A DNA stretch of 8,389 nt, taken from positions 1 to 8,389 of the forward strand of contig DATFJV010000121.1 of NCBI GenBank assembly GCA_035268985.1, written 5' to 3'. The notes beneath the pieces were generated by a model that ran no database searches, was not told the origin of the DNA, and worked only from the letters and a program-made list of their open reading frames with translations. Shown here one piece after another: positions 1 through 6,334 of the stretch. The stretch comes from JAAYHV01 sp035268985 (GTDB lineage: Bacteria; Bacillota; Clostridia; Peptostreptococcales; Anaerovoracaceae). Numbering within the stretch: position 1 is the stretch's first letter; each line of letters starts with the position of its first letter. The position numbers and the translations under genes were made by a program.

Positions 1-1883
1 AAGATGGTGAGATAAGGGGTATAACTCCTGATATTGCAAGATTAGTTGCCAATGAACTGGGTCTTGAGCTTCAGTTGAAATACATAAACACTGGTGAAAT
101 CTTGACAAGACAAACGCCTTGCTTTATAGCGGATATGCCTAATTACCATAACTGGGCCACTACCTATTACAACTGTTCATATATGACTTCTCCCTATTAC
201 AGCAAGAATTTTTATACCGTTAAAAGAGAAGGTTATAATATTGAAGAAGACGATAATATAGAGGCAGTATGCAGTAATAACAGACTATACTATGCATATT
301 GCCCATGCATAACTGAAAATGCTTCTCTGACTAATACAACTGAAAATATTCTTGATAAAGTAAGCTTAGAAGCGGCTGACATCGGAATTATAGATAATAT
401 TGAACAAAATTACTGGGAAGAAGGATATAAGTTTATAAATCTTCAGTATTCTTACATACCATATTCTTATGAAGTTTGTTTCGGTGCCGTGGGAGAATAT
501 GATGAAGATGCAATAGATGCAATTAACAAAGTATTAGAAATAAAACTACCAATAGTATTAAATGAGATTGCTGAAGCGAGTTTAATTGAAAGTAAGTATG
601 AACCGGAATTTTTGGAAAAACTAAACGCAACTCCTGAATTATTAGCAGGGATGGTATTTGGTTTAGCGTTACTGGCATTTTTATCATTTCTATACCTTTA
701 CGTAAGCTATATCAATAAAAAACTTCTTAAAGCTAATATTAAGGCGGAAAATGCCAATATTGCAAAGTCTGAATTTTTAGCTAGAATGAGTCATGACATG
801 AGAACTCCAATGAATGCGGTAATTGCATTTTCTGATTTTGGAATTGATGAAGGCAGGGATGAAACGGACGTTAAATATTTTAAACAGATAAAAGAGAGTT
901 CCAATTATTTAATGGGACTACTTAATGATATGTTAGATATGCAGAAAATTGAAAATGGTAATATTATATTAAATAAAACTATAGTAAAAGAAGATGAATT
1001 CTTAAATAATATAAAAAATTTAGTTGTTCCAAGGGCTAAGGAAAAAAACATAAGTATTTTGTTTGAAGCTGCAAATAATTGTCCTAATTACAGCAAAATT
1101 GATATGCAAAGAACAACACAAATATATGTAAATCTTCTTAACAATGCAATAAAATATACCCCTAATGGAGGGAAAGTTAAATGGGAGAGTGAATATTATC
1201 CAAACCAAGGTAAACCATATTTTCTTGTTAGAATATCAGATAATGGTGCGGGTATGTCCAAAGAGTTCCAAAAGACAATGTATGAACCTTTTTCTATGGA
1301 AAACAGTAATATTGATAATGTGGATTTAGGGGGCTCTGGGCTAGGGCTTTCCATTACAAAGAATCTAGTTGAATCAATTGGTGGCGAAATAAACTGTAAG
1401 AGTGAGCTATACAAAGGTACAGTGTTTACTTTAAAAATGCCTACTGAACCTGCAACTAAATATGATTATGAACTGCAGCAGGGCAAATTTAAGTATAGCA
1501 ATTATGAAGAATTAGAAGGTTTGCAAATATTGGTTTGTGAGGATAATGCCATAAATCAAAGGGTTATTGCGAAAATATTAGATAATTATGGGTTAGTCCT
1601 TACTTTTGCAAAAGATGGATATGAAGGTGTAATGGAAGCTAAGTCAAATAAATATGACTATATCATAATGGATATCAGAATGCCTATAATGGATGGGCTT
1701 ACTGCCGCTAGGGAGATAAGAAAATTCGATGTTAAAACACCTATAATTGCGATTTCTGCCAATGCATATGCAGAAGATGTTGATAAATCCATTGAAGCAG
1801 GAATGGATGCTCATATAGCTAAACCTATTAATAAAGTGGAGCTAATAGAAGTATTCCTCATGTTAAGGGGTCAAGATGGCTAA
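1..1883 (+). CDS. Hybrid sensor histidine kinase with SBP_bac_3-like sensor and C-terminal receiver (5' partial)
   Basis: The reading frame is open from the first complete codon (base 3), so the gene starts upstream; the in-frame TTG at 75 is internal. Bases 3-70 encode DGEIRGITPDIARLVANELG, the typical start of a family 3 solute-binding (SBP_bac_3) fold, which continues to about 590 as the probable extracytoplasmic sensor. One strongly hydrophobic helix (about 642-713) crosses the membrane. The H-box SHDMRTP follows, with the phospho-His codon at 792. The HATPase_c domain has an N-box (NNAIKYTPNGG, near 1140), a G1 box (DNGAGM, at 1239) and a G2 box (GGSGLGL, at 1329). A receiver domain fills about 1521-1880, with acidic E/D codons at 1539 and 1542, the phospho-acceptor Asp at 1671 (IIMDIRMP) and the conserved Lys at 1821. 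No HPt domain and no DNA-binding regulator is seen in the window, so the phosphate must pass to a partner elsewhere. The sensor part has six Cys codons. The stop overlaps the next gene by 8 bases. The family call is firm; the ligand is unknown. Confidence 0.93.
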   Translation, partial: DGEIRGITPDIARLVANELGLELQLKYINTGEILTRQTPCFIADMPNYHNWATTYYNCSYMTSPYYSKNFYTVKREGYNIEEDDNIEAVCSNNRLYYAYCPCITENASLTNTTENILDKVSLEAADIGIIDNIEQNYWEEGYKFINLQYSYIPYSYEVCFGAVGEYDEDAIDAINKVLEIKLPIVLNEIAEASLIESKYEPEFLEKLNATPELLAGMVFGLALLAFLSFLYLYVSYINKKLLKANIKAENANIAKSEFLARMSHDMRTPMNAVIAFSDFGIDEGRDETDVKYFKQIKESSNYLMGLLNDMLDMQKIENGNIILNKTIVKEDEFLNNIKNLVVPRAKEKNISILFEAANNCPNYSKIDMQRTTQIYVNLLNNAIKYTPNGGKVKWESEYYPNQGKPYFLVRISDNGAGMSKEFQKTMYEPFSMENSNIDNVDLGGSGLGLSITKNLVESIGGEINCKSELYKGTVFTLKMPTEPATKYDYELQQGKFKYSNYEELEGLQILVCEDNAINQRVIAKILDNYGLVLTFAKDGYEGVMEAKSNKYDYIIMDIRMPIMDGLTAAREIRKFDVKTPIIAISANAYAEDVDKSIEAGMDAHIAKPINKVELIEVFLMLRGQDG

Positions 1884-2718
1884 ACTAATTGAATATATAA
1901 TTAAAACTTCTGGAATGAGTAAAATGAAAGACATGTCTGAGGATGAATTAACTGAATACATAAAAAAGGATAATGAATTAAAGATACCTAATAAAATTAG
2001 AAAAAGATATGAAGTTCAGGAAATTGATATTGATAATGACAAACTAGCGAAAATATCACCAAAAGAAAATGCAAGCGATGCTGCAGTCCTTTTTATCCAT
2101 GGGGGTGCATATATAATGGAAATGGATACTTATCACTGGCATGCAGTGATGGGTATAATTGATAAAACAAATGCCACAGTATATGTTCCAATATATAAAC
2201 TGGCTCCTAATTATTCATATATCGAAACTGATATATTCATGTATAAAGCATATGAATATTTATTAAATGAATATGAAGAAATGGATATTAATATAATAGG
2301 TGATTCTGCAGGAGGACAAATTGCTTTAAGGCTATTGGATAAAGGGAAGTATAGTCCAAATAAGACTATATTGGTTTCTCCACTTGTTTACCTTAATCCA
2401 GACATTGAACTTGCTAATCAAATGAAACTGTTAGAAAAGAATGATGTTATACTCTCTACCGATTTTTTGAATATTGTAATCGATTGGTGGACAAATGGAA
2501 AAAAACTAAAATATGATGATATTTCAGCAATAAATGGGGTATATATATTCGTAGGCACTAATGAAATACTTTACTCACATGCTGTAAGGCTTAATAATGA
2601 AATAAAGAGCTCTGAACTGATCGTAGGAGATGGATTAATGCACACTTGGCCATATATGCCAGGGGACAGAAGCTGCATTAATGGATTTTCTTTAGTATGT
2701 AAGTTACTTGAAGGATAG
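1876..2718 (+). CDS. Alpha/beta hydrolase, HSL-like esterase/lipase family
   Basis: This 280-residue protein is probably a cytoplasmic carboxylesterase: no signal peptide is seen. The oxyanion-hole motif HGGA (residues 75-78) and the nucleophile motif GDSAGG with Ser144 mark the hormone-sensitive-lipase-type (Abhydrolase_3) family. His256 in LMHTWP fits the catalytic His. The catalytic acid is expected just before it, in the motif usually read as D-P-L; here the sequence is TNEIL, so Glu230 probably takes the role of Asp. The first 60 residues are charged and helical and could form the cap. The ATG lies inside the end of the kinase gene (8-base overlap) with an AAGGGG Shine-Dalgarno about 6 bases upstream, so the two genes are probably translationally coupled. 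The natural ester substrate is unknown. The downstream thioesterases and amidase suggest it works on a related acyl compound, but that is inference. Confidence 0.85.
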   Translation: MAKLIEYIIKTSGMSKMKDMSEDELTEYIKKDNELKIPNKIRKRYEVQEIDIDNDKLAKISPKENASDAAVLFIHGGAYIMEMDTYHWHAVMGIIDKTNATVYVPIYKLAPNYSYIETDIFMYKAYEYLLNEYEEMDINIIGDSAGGQIALRLLDKGKYSPNKTILVSPLVYLNPDIELANQMKLLEKNDVILSTDFLNIVIDWWTNGKKLKYDDISAINGVYIFVGTNEILYSHAVRLNNEIKSSELIVGDGLMHTWPYMPGDRSCINGFSLVCKLLEG

Positions 2719-2731
2719 GAAGGTGAATAAT

Positions 2732-2842
2732 ATGAGAAAAGAAAAATGTAATAATAGTCACGGCGCAGTAAAGTTTGTAACTGTATTGGGATGGTTAGTA
2801 ATAATCATAGGAATATGGGAGATAGTGAAAAGATCAGAATAA
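2732..2842 (+). CDS. Small single-pass membrane protein, 36 residues, unknown function
   Basis: A short open frame fills the gap between the hydrolase and LUD genes. It encodes 36 residues: a polar, basic N-terminus (MRKEKCNNSHG), a hydrophobic segment at about residues 15-32 (starting FVTVLGWLVIII) and a short charged tail (KRSE). This is the profile of a single transmembrane helix. A good Shine-Dalgarno (AGGAAGGTG, 2717-2725) overlaps the upstream stop codon and sits about 6 bases before the ATG. The stop is followed at once by the next gene's AAGGGGAG site, so the frame fits exactly into the operon spacing. I do not recognise a family. It might be a membrane anchor or small modulator for the adjacent enzymes or the histidine kinase. 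The ribosome binding site, codon pattern and tight fit make a real gene likely; the function is open. Confidence 0.68.
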   Translation: MRKEKCNNSHGAVKFVTVLGWLVIIIGIWEIVKRSE

Positions 2843-2852
2843 GGGGAGAACG

Positions 2853-3485
2853 ATGAGAGAGACACCAAAATATTTAAGATATGATAAAATGGGGCCTAGA
2901 GTAGCTGAAAACTTTAATAAAAAGGGGTTTGAGGCGTATTACGTTAAAACAAGTGAGGAAGCTCTTTTAAAGTCTACGGAGTTAATACCTAAAAAACATA
3001 TTGTTTCCTGGGGTGGTTCAATGACAATAAGCCAAATTGGGCTACTTGACAATGTTAGGAAGTACTATGGAGTTATCGATAAACAAAATGCAAAGGATCC
3101 CATGGAAGCCATGAAGCAAAGTTTACATGCGGATACTTTTCTAATGGGATCAAATGGCGCATCTGAAGATGGACAACTTGTAAACATTGATGGTAACGGT
3201 AATAGAGTTGCGGCACTTTGTTTTGGACCTAGCCAGGTTATTGTGGTTATAGGCTTAAATAAAGTTAAGAAGGATATTGAAGAAGCTATTGATTATGCTA
3301 GGCATTATGAAGCGCCAATGAATTGTCAGAGATTTGAAGCTTTAAACACACCATGTAATATAACAGGTATGTGCAACGATTGTAATAGTGATGATTGTAT
3401 ATGTAACCAAATACTGGTTACTAGAAGATGCAAACCTAAAGGCAGAATAAAGGTAATTATAGTAGGAGAAGATTTAGGACTATAA
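2853..3485 (+). CDS. LUD-domain protein (DUF162/LutC-like), clostridial type with Cys-rich C-terminus
   Basis: This 210-residue protein belongs to the LUD (lactate utilization, DUF162) family. Typical blocks are seen: SWGGSMT (residues 52-58), DTFLMGSNGASEDGQLVNID (94-113), GNRVAA (116-121), GPSQVIVVIGLNKV (125-138) and the terminal VGEDLGL. Members of the LutABC and LldEFG systems help oxidise L-lactate, but this protein is a stand-alone form: no LutA or LutB iron-sulfur partner lies nearby, so lactate oxidation should not be assumed. Residues 168-184 hold a Cys cluster (C168, C174, C177, C182, C184, with C193 after it) in the pattern TPC-TGMC-DC-DDCIC, which could bind a metal or an iron-sulfur cluster. 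From memory, this tail is common in clostridial LUD proteins. The start has an AAGGGGAG Shine-Dalgarno 4-5 bases upstream. The exact reaction is unknown. Confidence 0.87.
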   Translation: MRETPKYLRYDKMGPRVAENFNKKGFEAYYVKTSEEALLKSTELIPKKHIVSWGGSMTISQIGLLDNVRKYYGVIDKQNAKDPMEAMKQSLHADTFLMGSNGASEDGQLVNIDGNGNRVAALCFGPSQVIVVIGLNKVKKDIEEAIDYARHYEAPMNCQRFEALNTPCNITGMCNDCNSDDCICNQILVTRRCKPKGRIKVIIVGEDLGL

Positions 3486-3502
3486 TATTTCAGGGGGAAA
3501 AA

Positions 3503-3943
3503 GTGAATAAAGAACAATGGGCAAAAGGGATGCAAGACATTTTAAATAATTATTTAAATCAGAATTATGTAGGATTTGATAAGGAACTTAAAGTGGAATT
3601 GGATGAATATAACTATGGTGAACAAAGTGCTGTTTTCATATTTAAAACTCAAGATTGGCAAGTCAATGAAAGAGGTTTCATACATGGCGGTATAATTGCG
3701 GCTATGTTAGATACGGGGTTAGGTACATTGGCATGGTTTTTAGCTGAGGGAAAAGAAGTGGTAACAACTGATTTAAATATTTCATATATCAGACCTTTAA
3801 AATTAGGAGATACTGGCGCGGTTAAGGTATATGTTGTAAAAAATGGTAGATCTCTAATTAGAATTAGAGGAGAACTATTTAGTAAAAACACAGGCAAAGC
3901 ACTGGCATCGGCATCAGGAGCTTGGATGCCGATTAATGAGTAA
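3503..3943 (+). CDS. PaaI-type hotdog-fold thioesterase, copy 1
   Basis: This 146-residue single-domain hotdog protein is of the PaaI/YdiI (4HBT) type, which hydrolyses acyl-CoA thioesters as homodimers or homotetramers in the cytoplasm. The family signature N-x3-G-x2-HGG-x6-D is complete: Asn55, His61-Gly62-Gly63 and the catalytic acid Asp70 (HGGIIAAMLDTGLG). The segment TTDLNISYIRPLKLGD and the GRSLIRIRGE strand are also typical. The start is GTG at 3503 with an AGGGGG Shine-Dalgarno about 6 bases upstream; no better ATG lies nearby. It is followed after 21 bases by a paralogue with about 48% identity by hand alignment (about 69 of 143 positions). The acyl-CoA substrate is unknown, and no phenylacetate genes are present, so the name paaI is not justified. 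Confidence 0.88.
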   Translation: MNKEQWAKGMQDILNNYLNQNYVGFDKELKVELDEYNYGEQSAVFIFKTQDWQVNERGFIHGGIIAAMLDTGLGTLAWFLAEGKEVVTTDLNISYIRPLKLGDTGAVKVYVVKNGRSLIRIRGELFSKNTGKALASASGAWMPINE

Positions 3944-3964
3944 TTGACATAAGGAGGATGAATT

Positions 3965-4402
3965 ATGACAACCAAAGAACAATGGATGAAGGATGCGGAA
4001 AGAATATCAAATCATTATTTAAACTTAGATGATGGTGGTTTTGATGAAACGATGAAAGCATATTTTGTTAAATGTGATTTTGAAGAAAAAAGCATTACTT
4101 ATGGGTTTCCCACTCAGAAATGGCAAGTTAATGAAAAAGGTGGGTTGCACGGAGGAGCAATATCGGGAATGTTTGACACAGCTTTTGGCGTAGTTGCAAA
4201 TTTTATTGCTGGTAAGGATGAAGCTACAACTACTGATATGTTAATAAGCTATTTAAGGCCTTTGGATATAGGGGAAACTTGCGAAATAAAGGTTATTACC
4301 GTTAAAGCAGGTAGAAGTATGATTAGATTAAGGGCAGAGTTTATTTGTAAAGAAACGGGTAAGTTAATAGCTACAGGAAGTGGTAGCTGGATGCCTCTAT
4401 AG
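3965..4402 (+). CDS. PaaI-type hotdog-fold thioesterase, copy 2
   Basis: The second of two tandem hotdog thioesterases has 145 residues and aligns end to end with copy 1 without needing a gap after the first residues. Catalytic positions are kept: Asn56, His62-Gly-Gly and Asp71 (HGGAISGMFDTAFG). The blocks WQVNE, ISYLRPL, GRSMIRLRAE and the C-terminal WMP are shared with copy 1. Residues around the expected acyl pocket differ (for example IIAAMLDTGLGTLAWF against AISGMFDTAFGVVANF), so the pair may form a heteromer or take different acyl groups; this is inference. A perfect AAGGAGG Shine-Dalgarno lies 7 bases before the ATG, stronger than that of copy 1, which starts with GTG. The second copy may therefore be translated more. 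Confidence 0.88.
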   Translation: MTTKEQWMKDAERISNHYLNLDDGGFDETMKAYFVKCDFEEKSITYGFPTQKWQVNEKGGLHGGAISGMFDTAFGVVANFIAGKDEATTTDMLISYLRPLDIGETCEIKVITVKAGRSMIRLRAEFICKETGKLIATGSGSWMPL

Positions 4403-4410
4403 GTGAATAT

Positions 4411-5202
4411 ATGAAAATAGGAATTATTCAAAATAAAGTCAATACAGATGAAGATTATACTATAAAGCATTTTAGGGAATTAAGTATAAATATGGATGCT
4501 GATATTTTGGTACTTCCGGAAATGTTTTGTTGCCCTTATGATGTTGATATATTTAAAGATTATGCTCAAGAAGAAGGTGAATCTCTGGATTTAAAGCTTT
4601 CGGCTTTTGCTAAAGAAATGGGTATATATCTTGTGGCAGGAACAGTGCCTGAAAAAGATGGAGAGAGAATATATAACACTTCATATGTATATGATAGAGA
4701 AGGAAATAAGATTGCAAAACATAGAAAGTTACATTTATTTGAAATAAACTTAGGCAGAGGTAAAATGTTTAGGGAGGCTGATTCCCTTTCCGCGGGCGAT
4801 AAGATTACGGTCTTTGATACTGAATTTGGCAAAATGGGCCTTGCCGTATGTTTTGATGTGCGGTTTCCTGAGCAGTTTAGAAAGATGAGTGATATGGGAG
4901 CAAAAGTGGCATTTGTACCTGCTGCTTTTAATTTAACGACTGGACCTGCCCACTGGGAAACGCTTTTCAGATCAAGGGCTCTTGATAATCAAATATATAT
5001 GATCGGGGTTTCTACGGCGAGAGATGATGAATCTAAATACAGAGCTTATGGACATTCGTTAATAGTAAATCCATGGAGCGAGATAGAAGGTCAGCTGGGA
5101 TATTACGAAGATGTATTGATTAGGGATATAAACTTGGACAAAGTAGAAAAAGTAAGAAAACAGTTACCAGTTATTAATTCTTTGAGACGAGATATTTACT
5201 AA
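4411..5202 (+). CDS. Carbon-nitrogen hydrolase (nitrilase superfamily), omega-amidase-like
   Basis: This 263-residue cytoplasmic hydrolase has the normal length for a stand-alone nitrilase-superfamily amidase. The Glu-Lys-Cys triad is complete: Glu37 in LVLPEMF, Lys106 in HRKLHLFEI and Cys147 in LAVCFDVRFPE. The HLFEI and CFDVRFPE blocks resemble the omega-amidase/Nit2 and NitFhit-type branch, whose members deaminate omega-amides such as alpha-ketoglutaramate. That would yield ammonia and a carboxylic acid, but the substrate here cannot be fixed by sequence alone. The start is ATG at 4411, with a TAGGTGA ribosome binding site that overlaps the stop of the upstream thioesterase. It is the last gene of its unit, since a strong terminator follows the stop codon directly. 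Confidence 0.9.
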   Translation: MKIGIIQNKVNTDEDYTIKHFRELSINMDADILVLPEMFCCPYDVDIFKDYAQEEGESLDLKLSAFAKEMGIYLVAGTVPEKDGERIYNTSYVYDREGNKIAKHRKLHLFEINLGRGKMFREADSLSAGDKITVFDTEFGKMGLAVCFDVRFPEQFRKMSDMGAKVAFVPAAFNLTTGPAHWETLFRSRALDNQIYMIGVSTARDDESKYRAYGHSLIVNPWSEIEGQLGYYEDVLIRDINLDKVEKVRKQLPVINSLRRDIY

Positions 5203-5224
5203 AACCGCAGACGCGGTTTTTTTT
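5201..5224 (+). terminator. Intrinsic (Rho-independent) terminator after the amidase gene
   Basis: An 8-bp stem AAAACCGC / GCGGTTTT (5201-5208 with 5213-5220) encloses a 4-base AGAC loop and runs into eight T residues (5217-5224). The left arm begins within the TAA stop codon of the amidase gene. It ends the first transcription unit just 14 bases before the -35 box of the next one. Confidence 0.92.
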
Positions 5225-5238
5225 ATACCATTTTTGGA

Positions 5239-5267
5239 TTGACAGTATAAGGAATGGAAAATATAAT
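5239..5267 (+). promoter_or_regulatory. Consensus sigma-A (sigma-70 type) promoter
   Basis: TTGACA (5239-5244) and TATAAT (5262-5267) are both perfect consensus hexamers, separated by the optimal 17 bases. Transcription should begin near 5274, about 40 bases before the GtrA-like gene. Such a strong core promoter usually needs a repressor, which fits the palindrome that overlaps it and the TetR gene it transcribes. Confidence 0.9.
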
Positions 5268-5282
5268 TATACTAGAGTATAA
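5267..5282. promoter_or_regulatory. Palindromic operator candidate at the -10/start point
   Basis: TTATACT-AG-AGTATAA is a perfect inverted repeat with 7-base arms and a 2-base centre. It shares the last base of the -10 box and covers the predicted start point, so a bound dimer would block RNA polymerase. Size and symmetry fit TetR-family operators. The TetR gene is the second gene of this unit, making autorepression likely. Binding itself is inferred, and an AT-rich palindrome of this length can arise by chance. Confidence 0.6.
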
Positions 5283-5313
5283 ATATGCACTGATTATGAA
5301 AAGAGAGTGAATT

Positions 5314-5775
5314 ATGAAAAGAAAAGATAATATAAGAGTTATTAAATTTATCCTATTTTCCATATCTGCTGGTGTTATTGAAATTACGGTATTTACTTTA
5401 TTAAACGAATTTGTTACATGGCCCGATATGGCTTCAAATGCGGATTATGGACCGAATTACTTTATCGCTTTAGTTTGTTCAATAATATGGAATTTTACAT
5501 TTAATAGAAGATTTACTTTTAAATCGGCTGAAAATGTGCCAAAAGCTATGGCAAAGATATTTGGTTATTATTGTATATTCACGCCTGCGTCCATATGGTG
5601 GGGAATTGCATTAACAGAAAGAGTTGGATTAAATGAGTATCTTGTGTTAGGACTAACCATGCTTACAAATCTGTTTACTGAGTATTTGGTTCAGAGATAT
5701 TTTGTATATAGCAAGAGTCTAGACACAAATGAACTTGCCAAGAAGGGAAGGATTAAAGAAAGTGAAGAAGGTTAA
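5314..5775 (+). CDS. GtrA-like family integral membrane protein
   Basis: This 153-residue protein has four hydrophobic segments at about residues 8-30, 48-64, 82-101 and 108-125, with a charged cytoplasmic-type tail after residue 133. The NFTFNRRFTF block after the second helix and the final LVQRYFVY are hallmarks of the GtrA family (PF04138). Members are linked to moving polyprenyl-phosphate sugars across the membrane for O-antigen or teichoic acid glycosylation, or to other cell-surface polysaccharides. No glycosyltransferase is seen beside it, so the exact role is open; it may act on the sugar handled by the downstream kinase operon. The ATG at 5314 has an AGAGAG site 6 bases upstream. It is the first gene behind a consensus promoter, and its 3' end overlaps the regulator gene. 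Confidence 0.87.
   Translation: MKRKDNIRVIKFILFSISAGVIEITVFTLLNEFVTWPDMASNADYGPNYFIALVCSIIWNFTFNRRFTFKSAENVPKAMAKIFGYYCIFTPASIWWGIALTERVGLNEYLVLGLTMLTNLFTEYLVQRYFVYSKSLDTNELAKKGRIKESEEG
5743..5751 (+). promoter_or_regulatory. Ribosome binding site that decides the TetR start
   Basis: AAGGGAAGG lies inside the end of the GtrA gene, about 10 bases before GTG 5762. The earlier in-frame ATG at 5729 has no comparable purine run at the right distance. The spacing is slightly long, so the choice is favoured but not certain. Confidence 0.5.
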
Positions 5776-6334
5776 GCGAACTGAAAATGTAATACTTCAT
5801 GCAGCCAAAGTTCAGTTTGAAGAAAAGGGAATTGAAAATGTTACAGTGGATGATATTGCCTACGAAGCGGAAGTTTGCAGAATGACAATATTTAATAGAT
5901 TTGGGTCCATGGAGAATTTGATGTCTGCGCTATTTAACATCGAAATAAATGAACTATGTAAATTTGATTCTATTAATGGAAAAAACGGAATAGAAGCAAT
6001 TAAATTACTTTTCGAAAAGCTTATAGAGACTTCCATAAATTACCCTAGGGTTACTTCAAAATTAATAAATGTACTCATATTAAGTAAAGAAGCAGAGAAT
6101 ATCAAAAGGATAGAGAGCATTATTAATGGACATTTGAAATATGAAAATAGGATAAAGCCATTAAAGGTTTTAGATACTTTTCCCTTGGAAAAGACGACGG
6201 AATTAGTAATGGGTATTTACTATGGCATGCTTAACCAAAGGCACATAATGGGATATTCGTTTTTAAAAGAAGAGATGATTAAAGAATTTAATATGTCCTT
6301 GGACTATTTAATAAATGGAGGCGGAAATGAATAA
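5762..6334 (+). CDS. TetR/AcrR-family transcriptional regulator
   Basis: With the GTG start this is a 190-residue regulator, the usual TetR size. Residues 6-54 form the DNA-binding domain: the VILHAAKVQFEEKGIENVTV helix and turn are followed by the helix-turn-helix DDIAYEAEVCRMTIFNRFGS (residues 30-49). The usual Lys in the F-x-S/N-K-E-x-L motif is Met here (GSMENLM). The remaining 130 residues form the ligand-binding and dimer domain, which carries no recognisable effector signature. An upstream in-frame ATG at 5729 would add 11 residues and lengthen the overlap with the GtrA gene from 14 to 47 bases. The GTG is preferred because of the AAGGGAAGG site and because family members usually start just before the first helix. 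It likely represses its own promoter through the palindrome at 5267-5282. Its effector may be the substrate or an intermediate of the aminotransferase/kinase pathway. Confidence 0.86.
   Translation: MKKVKRTENVILHAAKVQFEEKGIENVTVDDIAYEAEVCRMTIFNRFGSMENLMSALFNIEINELCKFDSINGKNGIEAIKLLFEKLIETSINYPRVTSKLINVLILSKEAENIKRIESIINGHLKYENRIKPLKVLDTFPLEKTTELVMGIYYGMLNQRHIMGYSFLKEEMIKEFNMSLDYLINGGGNE

Noticed and set aside
75..77. TTG at 75 as the true start of the histidine kinase
   Set aside because: The frame stays open to the window edge and encodes recognisable SBP_bac_3 sequence before it; there is no ribosome binding site for this TTG.
1020..1414. Two minus-strand open frames opposite the histidine kinase domain
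   Set aside because: They lie opposite conserved HATPase motifs of a clear gene, have no ribosome binding site of note and show no recognisable protein.
2853..3485. Assignment of the LUD protein as lutC of a lactate oxidation operon
   Set aside because: LutA and LutB are absent, and the Cys-rich tail fits the separate stand-alone clostridial type.
3326..4832. Several minus-strand open frames opposite the LUD, thioesterase and amidase genes
   Set aside because: All sit antisense to genes with intact catalytic motifs; their translations are low-complexity hydrophobic sequence typical of shadows.
5296..5322. Direct repeat ATGAAAAGA (5296-5304 and 5314-5322) with a 4-codon leader frame ending in TGA before the GtrA start
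   Set aside because: The leader has no ribosome binding site and is too short and A-rich to support attenuation; probably a chance repeat.
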